Positions 32,257-41,148 of a stretch of 44,126 nt of DNA are shown here, piece after piece. Source of the DNA: an uncultured Lachnospiraceae bacterium (lineage in GTDB: Bacteria; Bacillota; Clostridia; Lachnospirales; Lachnospiraceae); the NCBI GenBank assembly GCA_910586615.1, contig CAJUJP010000031.1:1-44126 (forward strand), given 5' to 3'. A program made the position numbers and the translations under genes. The notes under the pieces are model-generated. The model had not been told where the DNA came from. It made no database searches and saw only the letters and a list, made by a program, of their open reading frames with translations. Numbering within the stretch: the first letter of the stretch is position 1; each line of letters starts with the position of its first letter.

Positions 32257-34377
32257 ATGGACTTTTCTAAAGTGGAATATTATACCAACAGAGAGCTGAG
32301 CTGGCTGCTTTTTGACAAGCGGGTGCTGGGCGAAGCGAAGGATAAGAAGAATCCGCTTTTTGAGCGGTTGAAATTCTTAAGTATCACGGCATCCAATCTG
32401 GATGAATTTTTCATGGTGAGAGTGGCATCCTTAAAAGATATGGTCAATGCCGGGTACAGGAAAAAGGATATCGCGGGCATGACGGCGGCAGAACAGCTTG
32501 CCAGAGTGAATGAGGAGACACATAAGCTGGTGGAGCAGCAGTACAGCGTCTACAACCGTTCGCTGACACCCCAGCTTCTTGAGAACGGGCTGCAGATCAT
32601 CCGGCATCATGAGGATCTGACCAAAGAAGACGCCGCCTATGTGGACCGGTATTTTGCGGACAACATTTATCCGGTGCTGACGCCGATGGCGGTGGACTCT
32701 TCCAGACCGTTTCCGCTGATCAGGAATAAATCCCTGAATCTGGGGGCATTGATGAAAAAGAAGAACGGCGAGGGAGAGATGGAATTTGCCACCGTGCAGG
32801 TGCCCAGCGTGCTGTCACGGATCGTACCCATTCCCGGAGAGGTGCAGCGGAAGGTGATTCTGCTGGAAGAGGTGATCGAGCGCAACATCCATAAGCTGTT
32901 CCTCAACTATGATATTGTGTGCAGTTACCCTTTCCGTATTATGCGTAATGCAGATCTGACCATTGAGGAGGACGAGGCGGAGGATCTTCTGCAGGAAATA
33001 GAGCGCCAGCTGAAAAAGAGACAGTGGGGTCAGGTCATCCGACTGGAAGTGGAAGAGGGTATTGATAACAGGCTGCTCAAACTGATCCGGGATGAACTTG
33101 AGATTGAGCAGGAGGATATCTATGCCATCAGCGGCCCGCTGGATCTTACCTTTCTCATGAAAATGTACGGGCTGGACGGGTTTGACCATCTGAAAGAACA
33201 GCGTTATTTGAAGCCTCAGCCGGTGCCGGAACTGGCTGAGGAGACGGATGTGTTTTCAAAGATCCGGGAGGGTGATATTCTGATGCATCATCCCTACCAG
33301 ACCTTTGAGCCGGTGGTGAACTTTATCAGGCAGGCGGCCAAAGACCCTGATGTGCTGGCTATCAAACAGACACTTTACCGCGTCAGCGGCAACTCACCCA
33401 TCGTTGCGGCTCTGGAACAGGCGGCGGACAACGGGAAGCAGGTATCCGTTCTGGTGGAATTGAAGGCACGTTTTGATGAAGAGAACAATATCGTCTGGGC
33501 GAAGAAACTTGAGAAAGCCGGTTGTCACGTTATTTACGGACTGGTGGGACTGAAAACCCACAGCAAGATTACGCTTGTGGTCCGCAGAGAAGAAAACGGA
33601 ATACGCAGGTACGTCCATCTTGGAACGGGAAATTATAATGATTCCACGGCGAAGCTGTACACGGACATCGGACTTTTCACCTGCTCCGAATCCATCGGGG
33701 AAGACGCCACTGCCGTGTTTAACATGCTCTCCGGCTACTCCGAACCAAGGAGCTGGAACAAGCTGTCTCTGGCACCGCTGTGGTTGAAAGACAGATTTCT
33801 GCATCTCATAGACAGGGAGAAAGCTTATGCAGAACAGGGAAGGACAGCGCATATGATTGCCAAGATGAATTCTCTGTGCGATAAAGATATCATCGAGGCA
33901 CTCTACGCGGCCAGCGCCTCAGGCGTGAAGATTGAATTGATCATCCGCGGGATCTGCTGCCTGAAAACAGGGATTCCAGGAGTGAGCGAGAATATCACGG
34001 TCCGCTCCATTGTGGGGAACTATCTGGAACATGCACGGATCTTCTATTTTGAGAATGACGGCAAGCCGGAATATTACTGTGCCAGTGCAGACTGGATGCC
34101 CCGTAATCTGGAACGCCGGGTGGAGATCCTTTTCCCGGTGGAAAAACCGCAGCTTCAGGAAAAGCTGCGCCATATACTGGACTGCCAGCTAAAGGATACG
34201 GTGAAAGCATCTGTTCTGCAGCCTGACGGCAGCTATGAGAAGGCAGGAAAGCGGGGACGGGAGGAGTTCAATGCCCAGCTTACCTTCTGCCTTGAGGCAA
34301 GGGAAAATGCCCGGGCTGAGAAAAATACGGGTAATAAACGGATCTTCATTCCTGAGATGCATCACGGAGAGTCATAA
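32257..34377 (+). CDS. ppk: Polyphosphate kinase 1
   Basis: 706 residues. PPK1 makes polyphosphate from ATP at the membrane. The order is an N-terminal domain (YYTNRELSWLLFDKRVLGEA), a head domain, and two phospholipase D-like catalytic domains. The histidine that is phosphorylated falls at H435 (GLKTHSKITLV) and the second at H592 (NYLEHARIFYFEND), the same numbers as in E. coli PPK. FHHPYQTF-like HHPYQTFEPVV and KQTLYRVSGNSPIV lie in the ATP site. ATG 32257 is chosen because GAGGA lies at the right distance; ATG 32245 is the alternative. Confidence 0.97.
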   Translation: MDFSKVEYYTNRELSWLLFDKRVLGEAKDKKNPLFERLKFLSITASNLDEFFMVRVASLKDMVNAGYRKKDIAGMTAAEQLARVNEETHKLVEQQYSVYNRSLTPQLLENGLQIIRHHEDLTKEDAAYVDRYFADNIYPVLTPMAVDSSRPFPLIRNKSLNLGALMKKKNGEGEMEFATVQVPSVLSRIVPIPGEVQRKVILLEEVIERNIHKLFLNYDIVCSYPFRIMRNADLTIEEDEAEDLLQEIERQLKKRQWGQVIRLEVEEGIDNRLLKLIRDELEIEQEDIYAISGPLDLTFLMKMYGLDGFDHLKEQRYLKPQPVPELAEETDVFSKIREGDILMHHPYQTFEPVVNFIRQAAKDPDVLAIKQTLYRVSGNSPIVAALEQAADNGKQVSVLVELKARFDEENNIVWAKKLEKAGCHVIYGLVGLKTHSKITLVVRREENGIRRYVHLGTGNYNDSTAKLYTDIGLFTCSESIGEDATAVFNMLSGYSEPRSWNKLSLAPLWLKDRFLHLIDREKAYAEQGRTAHMIAKMNSLCDKDIIEALYAASASGVKIELIIRGICCLKTGIPGVSENITVRSIVGNYLEHARIFYFENDGKPEYYCASADWMPRNLERRVEILFPVEKPQLQEKLRHILDCQLKDTVKASVLQPDGSYEKAGKRGREEFNAQLTFCLEARENARAEKNTGNKRIFIPEMHHGES

Positions 34378-34497
34378 GGATCAAACAAAAAGGCCGGACG
34401 GGAAACGGGCATATAAAAGCAGCTTGCAGAGACTGCCGGAAAGATGTATGGGCAGTGGGGCAGCAGGAATCAGATTCAGAAAAGGAATAGGGCAGAT

Positions 34498-35088
34498 ATG
34501 AAAATATATTTAGCATCAGCGTCACCCAGAAGAAAGGAACTCTTAAAGCAGGTCGGAATTTCCTTTAAGACCATGCCAAGCACGGTGGAAGAAAAGATCA
34601 CAAAGACGGAACCTGATCGGGTGGTGGAGGAATTATCCTACCAGAAGGCGGTGGATGTCTGCGGCAGGCTGACCGGGGAGGGCATGGAAGATTTCGTTGT
34701 AATCGGAGCCGATACGGTGGTTGCCTGCTGGGGTGAGATTTTGGGAAAACCGAAGGACAAAGAGGATGCGGCGGAAATGCTCCGCAGACTGCAGGGAGGC
34801 AGCCACCAGGTCTATACAGGTGTGACACTGGCCTGGAAATATAAGGATATGTCCGCCATGTACGCTACTTTCAGTGAATGTACGGACGTGACCATGTACT
34901 CTATGACCGAAGAGGAGATCAAACGTTACGTAGACAGTGGAGAACCCATGGACAAGGCCGGCGCCTATGCCATACAGGGACTGTGCGCGGCTCACATACA
35001 GGGGATCTGCGGAGATTATAATAATGTGGTGGGTCTTCCGGTGGGCAGAGTCTGCCAGGAACTGAAACGCAGAGGACTGGTGGAGTAA
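34498..35088 (+). CDS. maf: Maf family nucleoside triphosphate pyrophosphatase
   Basis: 196 residues. Maf proteins hydrolyse dTTP, UTP or modified NTPs, a house-cleaning role. Motifs are IYLASASPRRKELLKQVGI, the catalytic VVIGADTVVACWGEILGKPKD, GGSHQVYTGVTLAW, and the C-terminal GEPMDKAGAYAIQGLCAAHIQGICGDYNNVVGLPV. The start is ATG 34498 after AGGAATAGGGCAGAT. It lies 120 bases after ppk on the same strand. Confidence 0.94.
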   Translation: MKIYLASASPRRKELLKQVGISFKTMPSTVEEKITKTEPDRVVEELSYQKAVDVCGRLTGEGMEDFVVIGADTVVACWGEILGKPKDKEDAAEMLRRLQGGSHQVYTGVTLAWKYKDMSAMYATFSECTDVTMYSMTEEEIKRYVDSGEPMDKAGAYAIQGLCAAHIQGICGDYNNVVGLPVGRVCQELKRRGLVE

Positions 35089-35159
35089 GGAAGCCTTAAG
35101 GGGATTCGAAGAGACAAAAGATATACAGATAACAGAAGAACAGGAGACAGGGAAACGAT

Positions 35160-35963
35160 ATGATCAAGCTGATCGCAACAGACATAGACGGAACATTAGT
35201 CAAAGAATCCACGCCGGAGATTTATCCGGAGATGCTGGAACTGATACGCCGGTGGACAGACGGCGGCGGGTATTTCTGCGTAGCCAGCGGACGTCAGTAT
35301 TACAGTATCCGCCATATGTTTGAAGAGGTATCCGACCGGATCATTTATGTGGCGGAAAACGGAGCCCACGTGCGTTATAAAGAGCAGGATATTCTGGTGC
35401 AGAAGATGCGCAGGGACTATGTGGAGCAGATCATGGCACAGCTTCGGGAATTTTATGAGGAGTGTGACGTGGTGGTGTCCGCTTCCTCAGGCAGCCTTCT
35501 GGAAAGCGAAAACGAGAAATTTCTGCGTTTTTTTGCGGAAGGATATCACAATAAGTATCGCGTCGTGAAAGATGTGCTGGCCGAAAAAGAAGATATTTTG
35601 AAAATTGCAGTCTACAGAGAGGGCAGCATCCGCAGTCTGGGCGAAAAGATTCTGATCCCCGCGTGGCAGGATAAAGTAATGACCTGTATGGCAGGCGAAG
35701 AGTGGGTGGATTTCATGGATGCCTCCGTAGACAAGGGAAATGCCCTGAAAGTGGTTCAGAAACATCTGGGGGTGACAGCGGCCCAGACCATGGCTTTTGG
35801 TGATAATGATAACGATATCGGAATGCTTACGGCGGCAGGCATCAGCTATGCGGTGGAAAATGCCCGCGACAGCGTCAAAATCCATGCCGGGGCGGTTTGT
35901 CCTTCTTATGAAGAAAAAGGAGTCTATCAAGTTATTTCACGGCTGATGGAAGGTGAAAATTAG
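35160..35963 (+). CDS. Cof-type HAD-IIB phosphatase
   Basis: 267 residues. A HAD hydrolase with the nucleophile motif LIATDIDGTLVKE, CVASGRQYYSIRHMF (motif II), a C2 cap in the middle (about 85-195), and FGDNDNDIGMLTAAG (motif IV) near the end. Such enzymes act on sugar phosphates, nucleotides or flavin phosphates; the substrate cannot be read from sequence. GGAGACAGGGAAACGAT precedes ATG. It is followed within 17 bases by a small acidic protein. Confidence 0.9.
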   Translation: MIKLIATDIDGTLVKESTPEIYPEMLELIRRWTDGGGYFCVASGRQYYSIRHMFEEVSDRIIYVAENGAHVRYKEQDILVQKMRRDYVEQIMAQLREFYEECDVVVSASSGSLLESENEKFLRFFAEGYHNKYRVVKDVLAEKEDILKIAVYREGSIRSLGEKILIPAWQDKVMTCMAGEEWVDFMDASVDKGNALKVVQKHLGVTAAQTMAFGDNDNDIGMLTAAGISYAVENARDSVKIHAGAVCPSYEEKGVYQVISRLMEGEN

Positions 35964-35980
35964 AAGAAAGGAGAGAGACT

Positions 35981-36238
35981 ATGTTCGACGAAAAAGTATT
36001 ACAGTGTTTTCTGGAAAAGCAGTCCCAGCTCTATCCGGAGCCGGTGGCGGAGACGCAGGAGGAAGCGGAAAATTTTCTGGAAGAATGCCTGGCGGTGGTA
36101 GTGAATTCCGTGAAAGAAGTGTGGGAATTTTTTGAGGAAGAAGGGGTTGATCTGGAAGGTGCCGATGAAGAGGGCATTCTGGATGCCGATGAAGTGTTCG
36201 ATGTCGGGGACGGAAGATACCTGATCGTGGAAGGATAA
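35981..36238 (+). CDS. Conserved small acidic protein
   Basis: 85 residues, strongly acidic. Sequence MFDEKVLQCFLEKQSQLYPEPVAETQEEAENFLEECLAVVV then EVFDVGDGRYLIVEG. It has no transmembrane span and no catalytic motif I can see; the helix-rich body ends in a short strand pair. Related small proteins appear in Lachnospiraceae with uninformative names. AAAGGAGAGAGACT is a strong ribosome site. It forms a two-gene unit with the HAD phosphatase (gap 17 bases) and faces another HAD gene on the minus strand. Function unknown. Confidence 0.8.
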   Translation: MFDEKVLQCFLEKQSQLYPEPVAETQEEAENFLEECLAVVVNSVKEVWEFFEEEGVDLEGADEEGILDADEVFDVGDGRYLIVEG

Positions 36239-36280
36239 GAAAAATTCAGGGCCGTATATGGCAGTACGATAGCAGTACGG

Positions 36281-36317
36281 ATGTATGCGGAGGCGTCATA
36301 ACAGCTTCCGCATACAT
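36281..36317. repeat. Hairpin spanning the convergent stop region
   Basis: ATGTATGCGGA (36281-36291) pairs with TCCGCATACAT (36307-36317). It covers the stop codon of the minus-strand HAD gene. No T tail on either side, so it may protect 3' ends rather than terminate. Confidence 0.5.
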
Positions 36318-37099
36318 TCGGCAAGTCCGTCTTTGTCATGATCCAGTTCCGTGATCACGTCAGCGGCGCGTTTGACCTTTTCCGATGCGTTTAACATGGC
36401 AATGCCGGTGCCGGCAGCCTCTAACATGGAGATATCGTTGTCGGCATCTCCGGCCGCATAGGCATCAGAGAGAGGTACGCCGAAATAATCGCAGACAAAA
36501 CGAACCGCACTGCCTTTGCCGGCATCGTGGCGGAAGAGTTCCAGATATATGCTGCTGGAATAGATGGTCTGGATCTTACCCTGTGCCCATCCGGAGATAC
36601 CCTTGCGGAAAGCTTCCAGCTTTTCGAAGTCATGGAGACTGATGGCCAGCATTTTGTATGGCTCTCTGGTCAATGCTGCTGTCAGATCCGGGGAGATGAC
36701 CAGAGGCAGGTGAATTTTTCTGCGGTAAAAATTTATTTCCTCGTCGTCGGCGGGAGATACTATGGCATCGTCCAGATAAGTCTGGATATGTATGCCGAAT
36801 TTTTCTGCCTGTTCCTGCAGATAGGATACATAGGGCAAGGGAAGCCTTTTTTCCATAATCGTGCATGCGCTGTCACAGTCGTAAACCTGTGTGCCGTTGC
36901 TGCAGATGAGAAGAATGCCGGGCTGGGTGAGTCCGGCATCATTTTTTACTTCCAGCATACTGTCCCTGGGCCGCCCGGAAGAGAAGATCAGCTTATTGCC
37001 GGCGGCCAGAAACTCGTCAAGAAATGCCTTTGTTCCCGGAGACACCCGGCTGTCGCTGTTCAGTAAAGTTCCGTCAAGGTCTGTGAATAAGAGCTTCAT
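36296..37099 (-). CDS. Cof-type HAD-IIB phosphatase
   Basis: 267 residues. The nucleophile motif is LLFTDLDGTLLNSDS. Further marks are LIFSSGRPRDSM (motif II), a C2 cap, the lysine region RHDAGKGSAVRFV and AAGDADNDISMLEAAG (motif IV). The exact substrate is unknown. It is clearly different in sequence from the HAD at 35160-35963, so this is not a recent duplication. It follows the PHP gene by 27 bases on the same strand, so the order ABC-F, PHP, HAD is probably one operon. AGGAACGGATATT precedes ATG. Confidence 0.9.
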   Translation of the reverse strand: MKLLFTDLDGTLLNSDSRVSPGTKAFLDEFLAAGNKLIFSSGRPRDSMLEVKNDAGLTQPGILLICSNGTQVYDCDSACTIMEKRLPLPYVSYLQEQAEKFGIHIQTYLDDAIVSPADDEEINFYRRKIHLPLVISPDLTAALTREPYKMLAISLHDFEKLEAFRKGISGWAQGKIQTIYSSSIYLELFRHDAGKGSAVRFVCDYFGVPLSDAYAAGDADNDISMLEAAGTGIAMLNASEKVKRAADVITELDHDKDGLAECMRKLL

Positions 37100-37126
37100 A
37101 ATATCCGTTCCTGTTCCTGTGTTTTC

Positions 37127-38029
37127 TTAAACTGTATCTGATGGTGCGGCAGGTGCGCTTCCTGTGGAATGCCGTATTTCAGCCTTGATCCGGTCGAGAA
37201 ATTCTTCCGGCACGAACAGCCTGCCGTAGCCGGTGCCCAGATCCAGACCGGGCTTATTTGTGCCGTGAAAGTCAGAGCCGCCGCTTAAAAGCAGGTCATA
37301 TCGTTTTGCCAGTCTGAGCATGTCCCTTTCGTCCTGGTTTGTGTAAGTGCTGTACAATACCTCGATGCCCATAAGTCCGGCTTCTTTTAAAGAAGAAACC
37401 AGATTGTCCAGCCGCTCTTTTCCCATGTGGTACAGGGGAGGATGGGCAAGTACGGGTATGCCGCCTGCGCTGAGAATCAGTTCCACGGCTGCGGCGGGAG
37501 TCACTTTTTCCCGGGGGACAAAATATTTTGTATGATCGCCCAGATACCGGTCAAAAGCCTCCTGACGGCTTCTGACACAGCCTTCTTCGAGTAGAAAGGC
37601 GGCATAGTGGGCCCTGGTGATTACGGCATCAGGATTTCTTTCCTGAAGCTTTTCAAAACTGATATCAATGCCAGCTTCCTGCAGGTTGCGGCACATCCTG
37701 ATATTCCGGTTTGTGCGGGAATCCACGAAAGCCTGCAGCCTGTCGCAGAAGGCAGGAGAGTCGTAGGCAATGTAAAGCCCTACGATGTGCACATCCTGAC
37801 TTTCATACTTTGTGGAAAATTCTATGCCCGGAATGACTTCCACGGAAGGCTGTCCGGCTTCAGACAGTTCCTTTCCGCGGGCTATGGCCTCTGCCAGACC
37901 GTCTATGGTGTCATGGTCGGTCAGCGCCAGCGCCCGAAGTCCCCTGGCGGCAGCATAATCTACCAGCTTTGCGGGACTGAAGCTTCCGTCGGATTTGTTT
38001 GAGTGCGTGTGAAGGTCTATTGCTTTCAT
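37127..38029 (-). CDS. PHP domain phosphoesterase
   Basis: 300 residues. Metal motifs are IDLHTHSNKSDGSFS, ALTDHDTIDGL, VIPGIEFSTKY, a mid RAHYAAFLLEEG, VLAHPPLYH and the C-terminal GGSDFHGTNKPG. This is the trinuclear-metal PHP type of RNase AM / nucleoside 3',5'-bisphosphate phosphatase, so it may act on pAp or 5' RNA ends; the substrate is an inference. GGAGTGAATC precedes ATG. It lies 28 bases after ABC-F. Confidence 0.9.
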   Translation of the reverse strand: MKAIDLHTHSNKSDGSFSPAKLVDYAAARGLRALALTDHDTIDGLAEAIARGKELSEAGQPSVEVIPGIEFSTKYESQDVHIVGLYIAYDSPAFCDRLQAFVDSRTNRNIRMCRNLQEAGIDISFEKLQERNPDAVITRAHYAAFLLEEGCVRSRQEAFDRYLGDHTKYFVPREKVTPAAAVELILSAGGIPVLAHPPLYHMGKERLDNLVSSLKEAGLMGIEVLYSTYTNQDERDMLRLAKRYDLLLSGGSDFHGTNKPGLDLGTGYGRLFVPEEFLDRIKAEIRHSTGSAPAAPSDTV

Positions 38030-38057
38030 GATTCACTCCATTTCAGTGTTTCTCAGG

Positions 38058-39698
38058 TCAGTCGTCCTCTTCCTCGCTGGCGGTACTTGTATAGACAGTA
38101 CGCTTTCTGGCCATCTCATCGCTTTCCAGATATTCATCGTATGTGGTGATCTTGTCGATCAGTGTGCCGTCCGGCAGAATCTCCATGATCCGGTTGGCAG
38201 TGGTCTGCACTACCTGATGATCGTGGCAGGAGAACAGTTCCACACCTTTGAACTTTTTCATGCCTTCGTTCAGAGCGGTGATGGATTCCATGTCCAGATG
38301 GTTGGTAGGCTCGTCGAAAAGCAGACAGTTGGAGCCGCTGATCATCATTTTGGACAAAAGGCAGCGTACCTTCTCACCACCGGATAAAATCTTGACCTTC
38401 TTCACGCCGTCTTCGCCCGCAAAGAGCATACGTCCCAGGAAACCGCGCACGTAGGTCACATCCTTGACCGGAGAGTAGCCCATGAGCCATTCCGTGATCG
38501 TGTAATCATTGTCAAATTCGGCAGTGTTGTCCTTGGGGAAGTATGCCTGGGAAGTGGTAACGCCCCATTTGTATGTGCCCTCATCCGGTTCCATTTCTCC
38601 CATGAGGATTTTGAACAAAGTAGTCTTTGCCAGTTCATTTCCACCTACGAAAGCGATCTTATCGTCGTGTCCCACGATAAAGGAAATGTTGTCCAGTATT
38701 TTTTCACCGCCTACGGTCTTGCTGAGTCCTTCCACGGTGAGAACTTCATTGCCGATCTCACGTTCCGGACGGAAATCAATGTAAGGATATTTTCTGCTGG
38801 AAGGGCGGATATCGTCCAGTTCGATCTTTTCCAGGGCACGTTTTCTTGAGGTTGCCTGTTTGGATTTGCTGGCGTTGGCGGAGAAACGGGAGATAAACTC
38901 CTGCAGCTCCTTGATCTGCTCTTCCTTCTTCTTGTTGGCTTCCTTGCGCTGCTTGATGATCAGCTGGCTGGATTCGTACCAGAAATCGTAGTTTCCGGCA
39001 AAAAGCTGAATCTTGCCGTAGTCGATGTCTGCGATATGGGTGCAGACCTTGTTAAGAAAATAACGGTCATGGGAGACTACGATCACCGTGTTGTCAAAAT
39101 TGATCAGGAACTCTTCCAGCCATGCGATAGCGTCCAGATCCAGATGGTTGGTAGGCTCGTCCAGAAGCAGGATGTCCGGGTTGCCGAACAGCGCTTTGGC
39201 TAGCAGTACTTTCACCTTCTCGCTGCCGTTTAAGTCTGCCATCGTGCTGTAGTGCAGTTCCGTGCCCACACCCAGCCCGTTTAAGAGCATGGCGGCGTTT
39301 GACTCCGCATCCCAGCCGTCCATCTCGGCAAATTCCGCTTCCAGTTCACTGGCACGTATGCCGTCCTCATCGGAAAAGTCTTCCTTGGCGTAGATCGCAT
39401 CCTTTTCCTTCATGATCTGATAGAGCCGCTCATTACCCATGATTACCGTGTCCATGACAGGATAAGCGTCATATTTAAAGTGATCCTGTTCCAGAACGGA
39501 GAGCCGCTGTCCGGGCGTGATGGAGACATCGCCGTTGGTTGTTTCCAGAGCGCCGGAGAGAATCTTCAGAAAAGTAGATTTGCCCGCGCCGTTGGCCCCG
39601 ATCAGACCGTAGCAGTTTCCTTCCGTGAATTTAATGTTAACGTCTTCAAAGAGTGCTTTTTTTCCTACTCGTAATGTCACATTATTTGCCTGAATCAT
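38058..39698 (-). CDS. ABC-F family ATP-binding protein (YbiT-like)
   Basis: 546 residues, two ABC domains and no membrane span; ABC-F proteins act on the ribosome. The first domain has GANGAGKST and LLLDEPTNHLD, but its signature is LNGSEKVKV instead of LSGGQ. The linker (about 235-310) is basic and coiled. The second domain has an atypical Walker A, GGNELAKTT, and a normal LSGGEKVRC and LLFDEPTNHLD. Both features also occur in Firmicutes homologues, as far as I know. The start is ATG 39698; GAGG lies upstream. It heads an ABC-F, PHP, HAD operon. Confidence 0.92.
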   Translation of the reverse strand: MIQANNVTLRVGKKALFEDVNIKFTEGNCYGLIGANGAGKSTFLKILSGALETTNGDVSITPGQRLSVLEQDHFKYDAYPVMDTVIMGNERLYQIMKEKDAIYAKEDFSDEDGIRASELEAEFAEMDGWDAESNAAMLLNGLGVGTELHYSTMADLNGSEKVKVLLAKALFGNPDILLLDEPTNHLDLDAIAWLEEFLINFDNTVIVVSHDRYFLNKVCTHIADIDYGKIQLFAGNYDFWYESSQLIIKQRKEANKKKEEQIKELQEFISRFSANASKSKQATSRKRALEKIELDDIRPSSRKYPYIDFRPEREIGNEVLTVEGLSKTVGGEKILDNISFIVGHDDKIAFVGGNELAKTTLFKILMGEMEPDEGTYKWGVTTSQAYFPKDNTAEFDNDYTITEWLMGYSPVKDVTYVRGFLGRMLFAGEDGVKKVKILSGGEKVRCLLSKMMISGSNCLLFDEPTNHLDMESITALNEGMKKFKGVELFSCHDHQVVQTTANRIMEILPDGTLIDKITTYDEYLESDEMARKRTVYTSTASEEEDD

Positions 39699-39756
39699 GT
39701 TTAAAACCTCATTTTCTCTGCATTCTATATTCATTCTGTTAAAAGTTACCTATATC

Positions 39757-39784
39757 ATTATACACAAAAGACAGGGGTTTTCAA
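39757..39784 (-). promoter_or_regulatory. Promoter of the ABC-F operon
   Basis: Minus strand TTGAAA (39779-39784), 16-base spacer, TATAAT (39757-39762). A leader of about 50 bases precedes the gene. Confidence 0.7.
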
Positions 39785-39793
39785 CAAAAACAC

Positions 39794-39821
39794 TTGCAGT
39801 TTTGCGGGATACAGCTATAAT
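39794..39821 (+). promoter_or_regulatory. Promoter upstream of the GDPD gene
   Basis: TTGCAG (39794-39799), 16-base spacer, TATAAT (39816-39821). The predicted mRNA has a leader of about 270 bases that carries hairpins. Confidence 0.65.
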
Positions 39822-39857
39822 TCGGTATAGGGTCAGGATTTCTGTTTCGACAGTATC

Positions 39858-39941
39858 ATGGACAGGCTTGCGATATGCAAGGGGATTAGCGTGCTTGTCT
39901 ATGGATTATGAGATTCCGCAGAGCGGAATCATTGGGATTAG
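39858..39941 (+). repeat. Double palindrome with two GGGATTAG tails in the GDPD leader
   Basis: The gap 39699-40095 holds the two divergent promoters and this element. ATGGACAGGC (39858-39867) pairs with GCTTGTCTAT (39893-39902) around TTGC/GCAA and GGGATTAG (39882-39889). GATTCCGC / GCGGAATC (39912-39930) follows, then GGGATTAG (39934-39941). I see no convincing gene in the gap. Confidence 0.55.
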
Positions 39942-40095
39942 ATTGAAAAATAAGCCGGAGGACCTTGGCTTTCAGATGGCAATTTGAGTAGGAGCCGGAG
40001 TGATGTGCTGATTCTGACCGGGAAGAAAAGCATTTTTTCGGAATATTTTGGAATTTCTGACGGCATTCCGGTAAACTGCTCTGATATGGGGGAAA

Positions 40096-40920
40096 ATGAT
40101 AGTGAAAATGATAAAACGGACGGCGAAACTTTTTTTGGGTTCCGGGCTTGTGTATCTGGCGGCGGTTATGCCGCGTATGTTGAACTGCCCGGATATGGAT
40201 CTTTTCCGGAAAAAGTATTTTGCCCACAGAGGACTTCACGATAATGCGGGAGAGGCACCGGAGAATTCCATGGAAGCCTTTCGGCGGGCTGTGGAGGCCG
40301 GCTACGGTATAGAACTGGATGTCCATGTGACAAAAGACGGTATTCCGGTGATCTTTCATGATTTTAAACTGGACCGCATGTGCGGCGTGCCGGGAGAACT
40401 GGAAAAGCATACATATGCGGAACTGCAGCGTTATACCCTGGCGGATTCCGGGGAACGCATACCGAAGCTGGAAGATTTTCTTCGTATGGTTGACGGCAGA
40501 GTGCCGCTGATCGTAGAGATCAAAGGAGAAAAGGCGGATGTATCCTTCTGCGGAGTGATCGACAGAATGCTGCGAGGCTACGAGGGCGCTTATTGCATTG
40601 AGTCCTTTAACCCCATGGTATTGTGGTGGTTTCGAAGACATCACAATGATGTGGCAAGAGGCCAGCTTGCATCCAATTTCCGGATGGACGGCGGATACCG
40701 TAACATTCTTTACTTTTTCATGACGCATCTGATGCTTAACTTTTTCACGAAACCGGATTTTATTGCATATAATCACGAGTTTAGGGAAGAACCCGGCAGA
40801 CGGATCTGCAAGCGGCTCTTTGGCAGGCCGTCGGCGGCATGGACCGTTCGGAGCCGGAGAGAGCTTGATAAGCTGCGGGGGGAATTTGATGTGTTTATTT
40901 TTGAGGGATTTCTGCCTTGA
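40096..40920 (+). CDS. Glycerophosphodiester phosphodiesterase family protein
   Basis: 274 residues. It would cut glycerophosphodiesters to glycerol 3-phosphate and an alcohol. An N-terminal hydrophobic span (about 9-26) suggests membrane anchoring. GDPD motifs are FAHRGLHDNAGEAPENSMEAF with HR, IELDVHVTKDGIPVIFHD, LVEIKGE and SFNPMVLWWFRR. ATG 40096 is the longest start, but the GGGGGA site lies only two bases away; GTG 40102 or ATG 40108 may be used instead. A terminator overlaps the stop codon. Confidence 0.88.
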   Translation: MIVKMIKRTAKLFLGSGLVYLAAVMPRMLNCPDMDLFRKKYFAHRGLHDNAGEAPENSMEAFRRAVEAGYGIELDVHVTKDGIPVIFHDFKLDRMCGVPGELEKHTYAELQRYTLADSGERIPKLEDFLRMVDGRVPLIVEIKGEKADVSFCGVIDRMLRGYEGAYCIESFNPMVLWWFRRHHNDVARGQLASNFRMDGGYRNILYFFMTHLMLNFFTKPDFIAYNHEFREEPGRRICKRLFGRPSAAWTVRSRRELDKLRGEFDVFIFEGFLP

Positions 40921-40954
40921 GAGTGGGTTGAAAAATTTTTGATCTCTCAATTTT
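40917..40954 (+). terminator. Terminator overlapping the GDPD stop codon
   Basis: TTGAGAG (40917-40923) pairs with CTCTCAA (40944-40950), then TTTT. The TGA stop codon is part of the stem. Confidence 0.65.
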
Positions 40955-40991
40955 GTATTTAAGCCACGATTGAAAAAACAAAAAAAATCAG

Positions 40992-41019
40992 TGCTAAATT
41001 TTCAAATATATGGTAAAAT
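40992..41019 (+). promoter_or_regulatory. Probable ppdK promoter
   Basis: TAAAAT (41014-41019) with a weak -35 (TGCTAA, 40992-40997) at a 16-base spacer. The leader to 41148 holds two hairpins: CATAAATA/TATTTATG (about 41056-41075) and TGCAGT/ACTGCA (about 41081-41107). Confidence 0.5.
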
Positions 41020-41148
41020 ACTTAAAGAGCACAAAGGGGTGCGCCATCAAATGTCATAAATATTAGTATTTATGGCGTTTTGCAGTTTCTGTTTACAGGA
41101 GACTGCAGACAGGAAGTATAGCTTAAAGGAAAAGAGAGGGCAAAAACT

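Noticed and set aside
39886..40950. A 354-codon minus-strand frame opposite the GDPD gene
   Set aside because: It covers a gene with clear GDPD motifs on the plus strand and the intergenic palindromes; no motif or ribosome site supports it.
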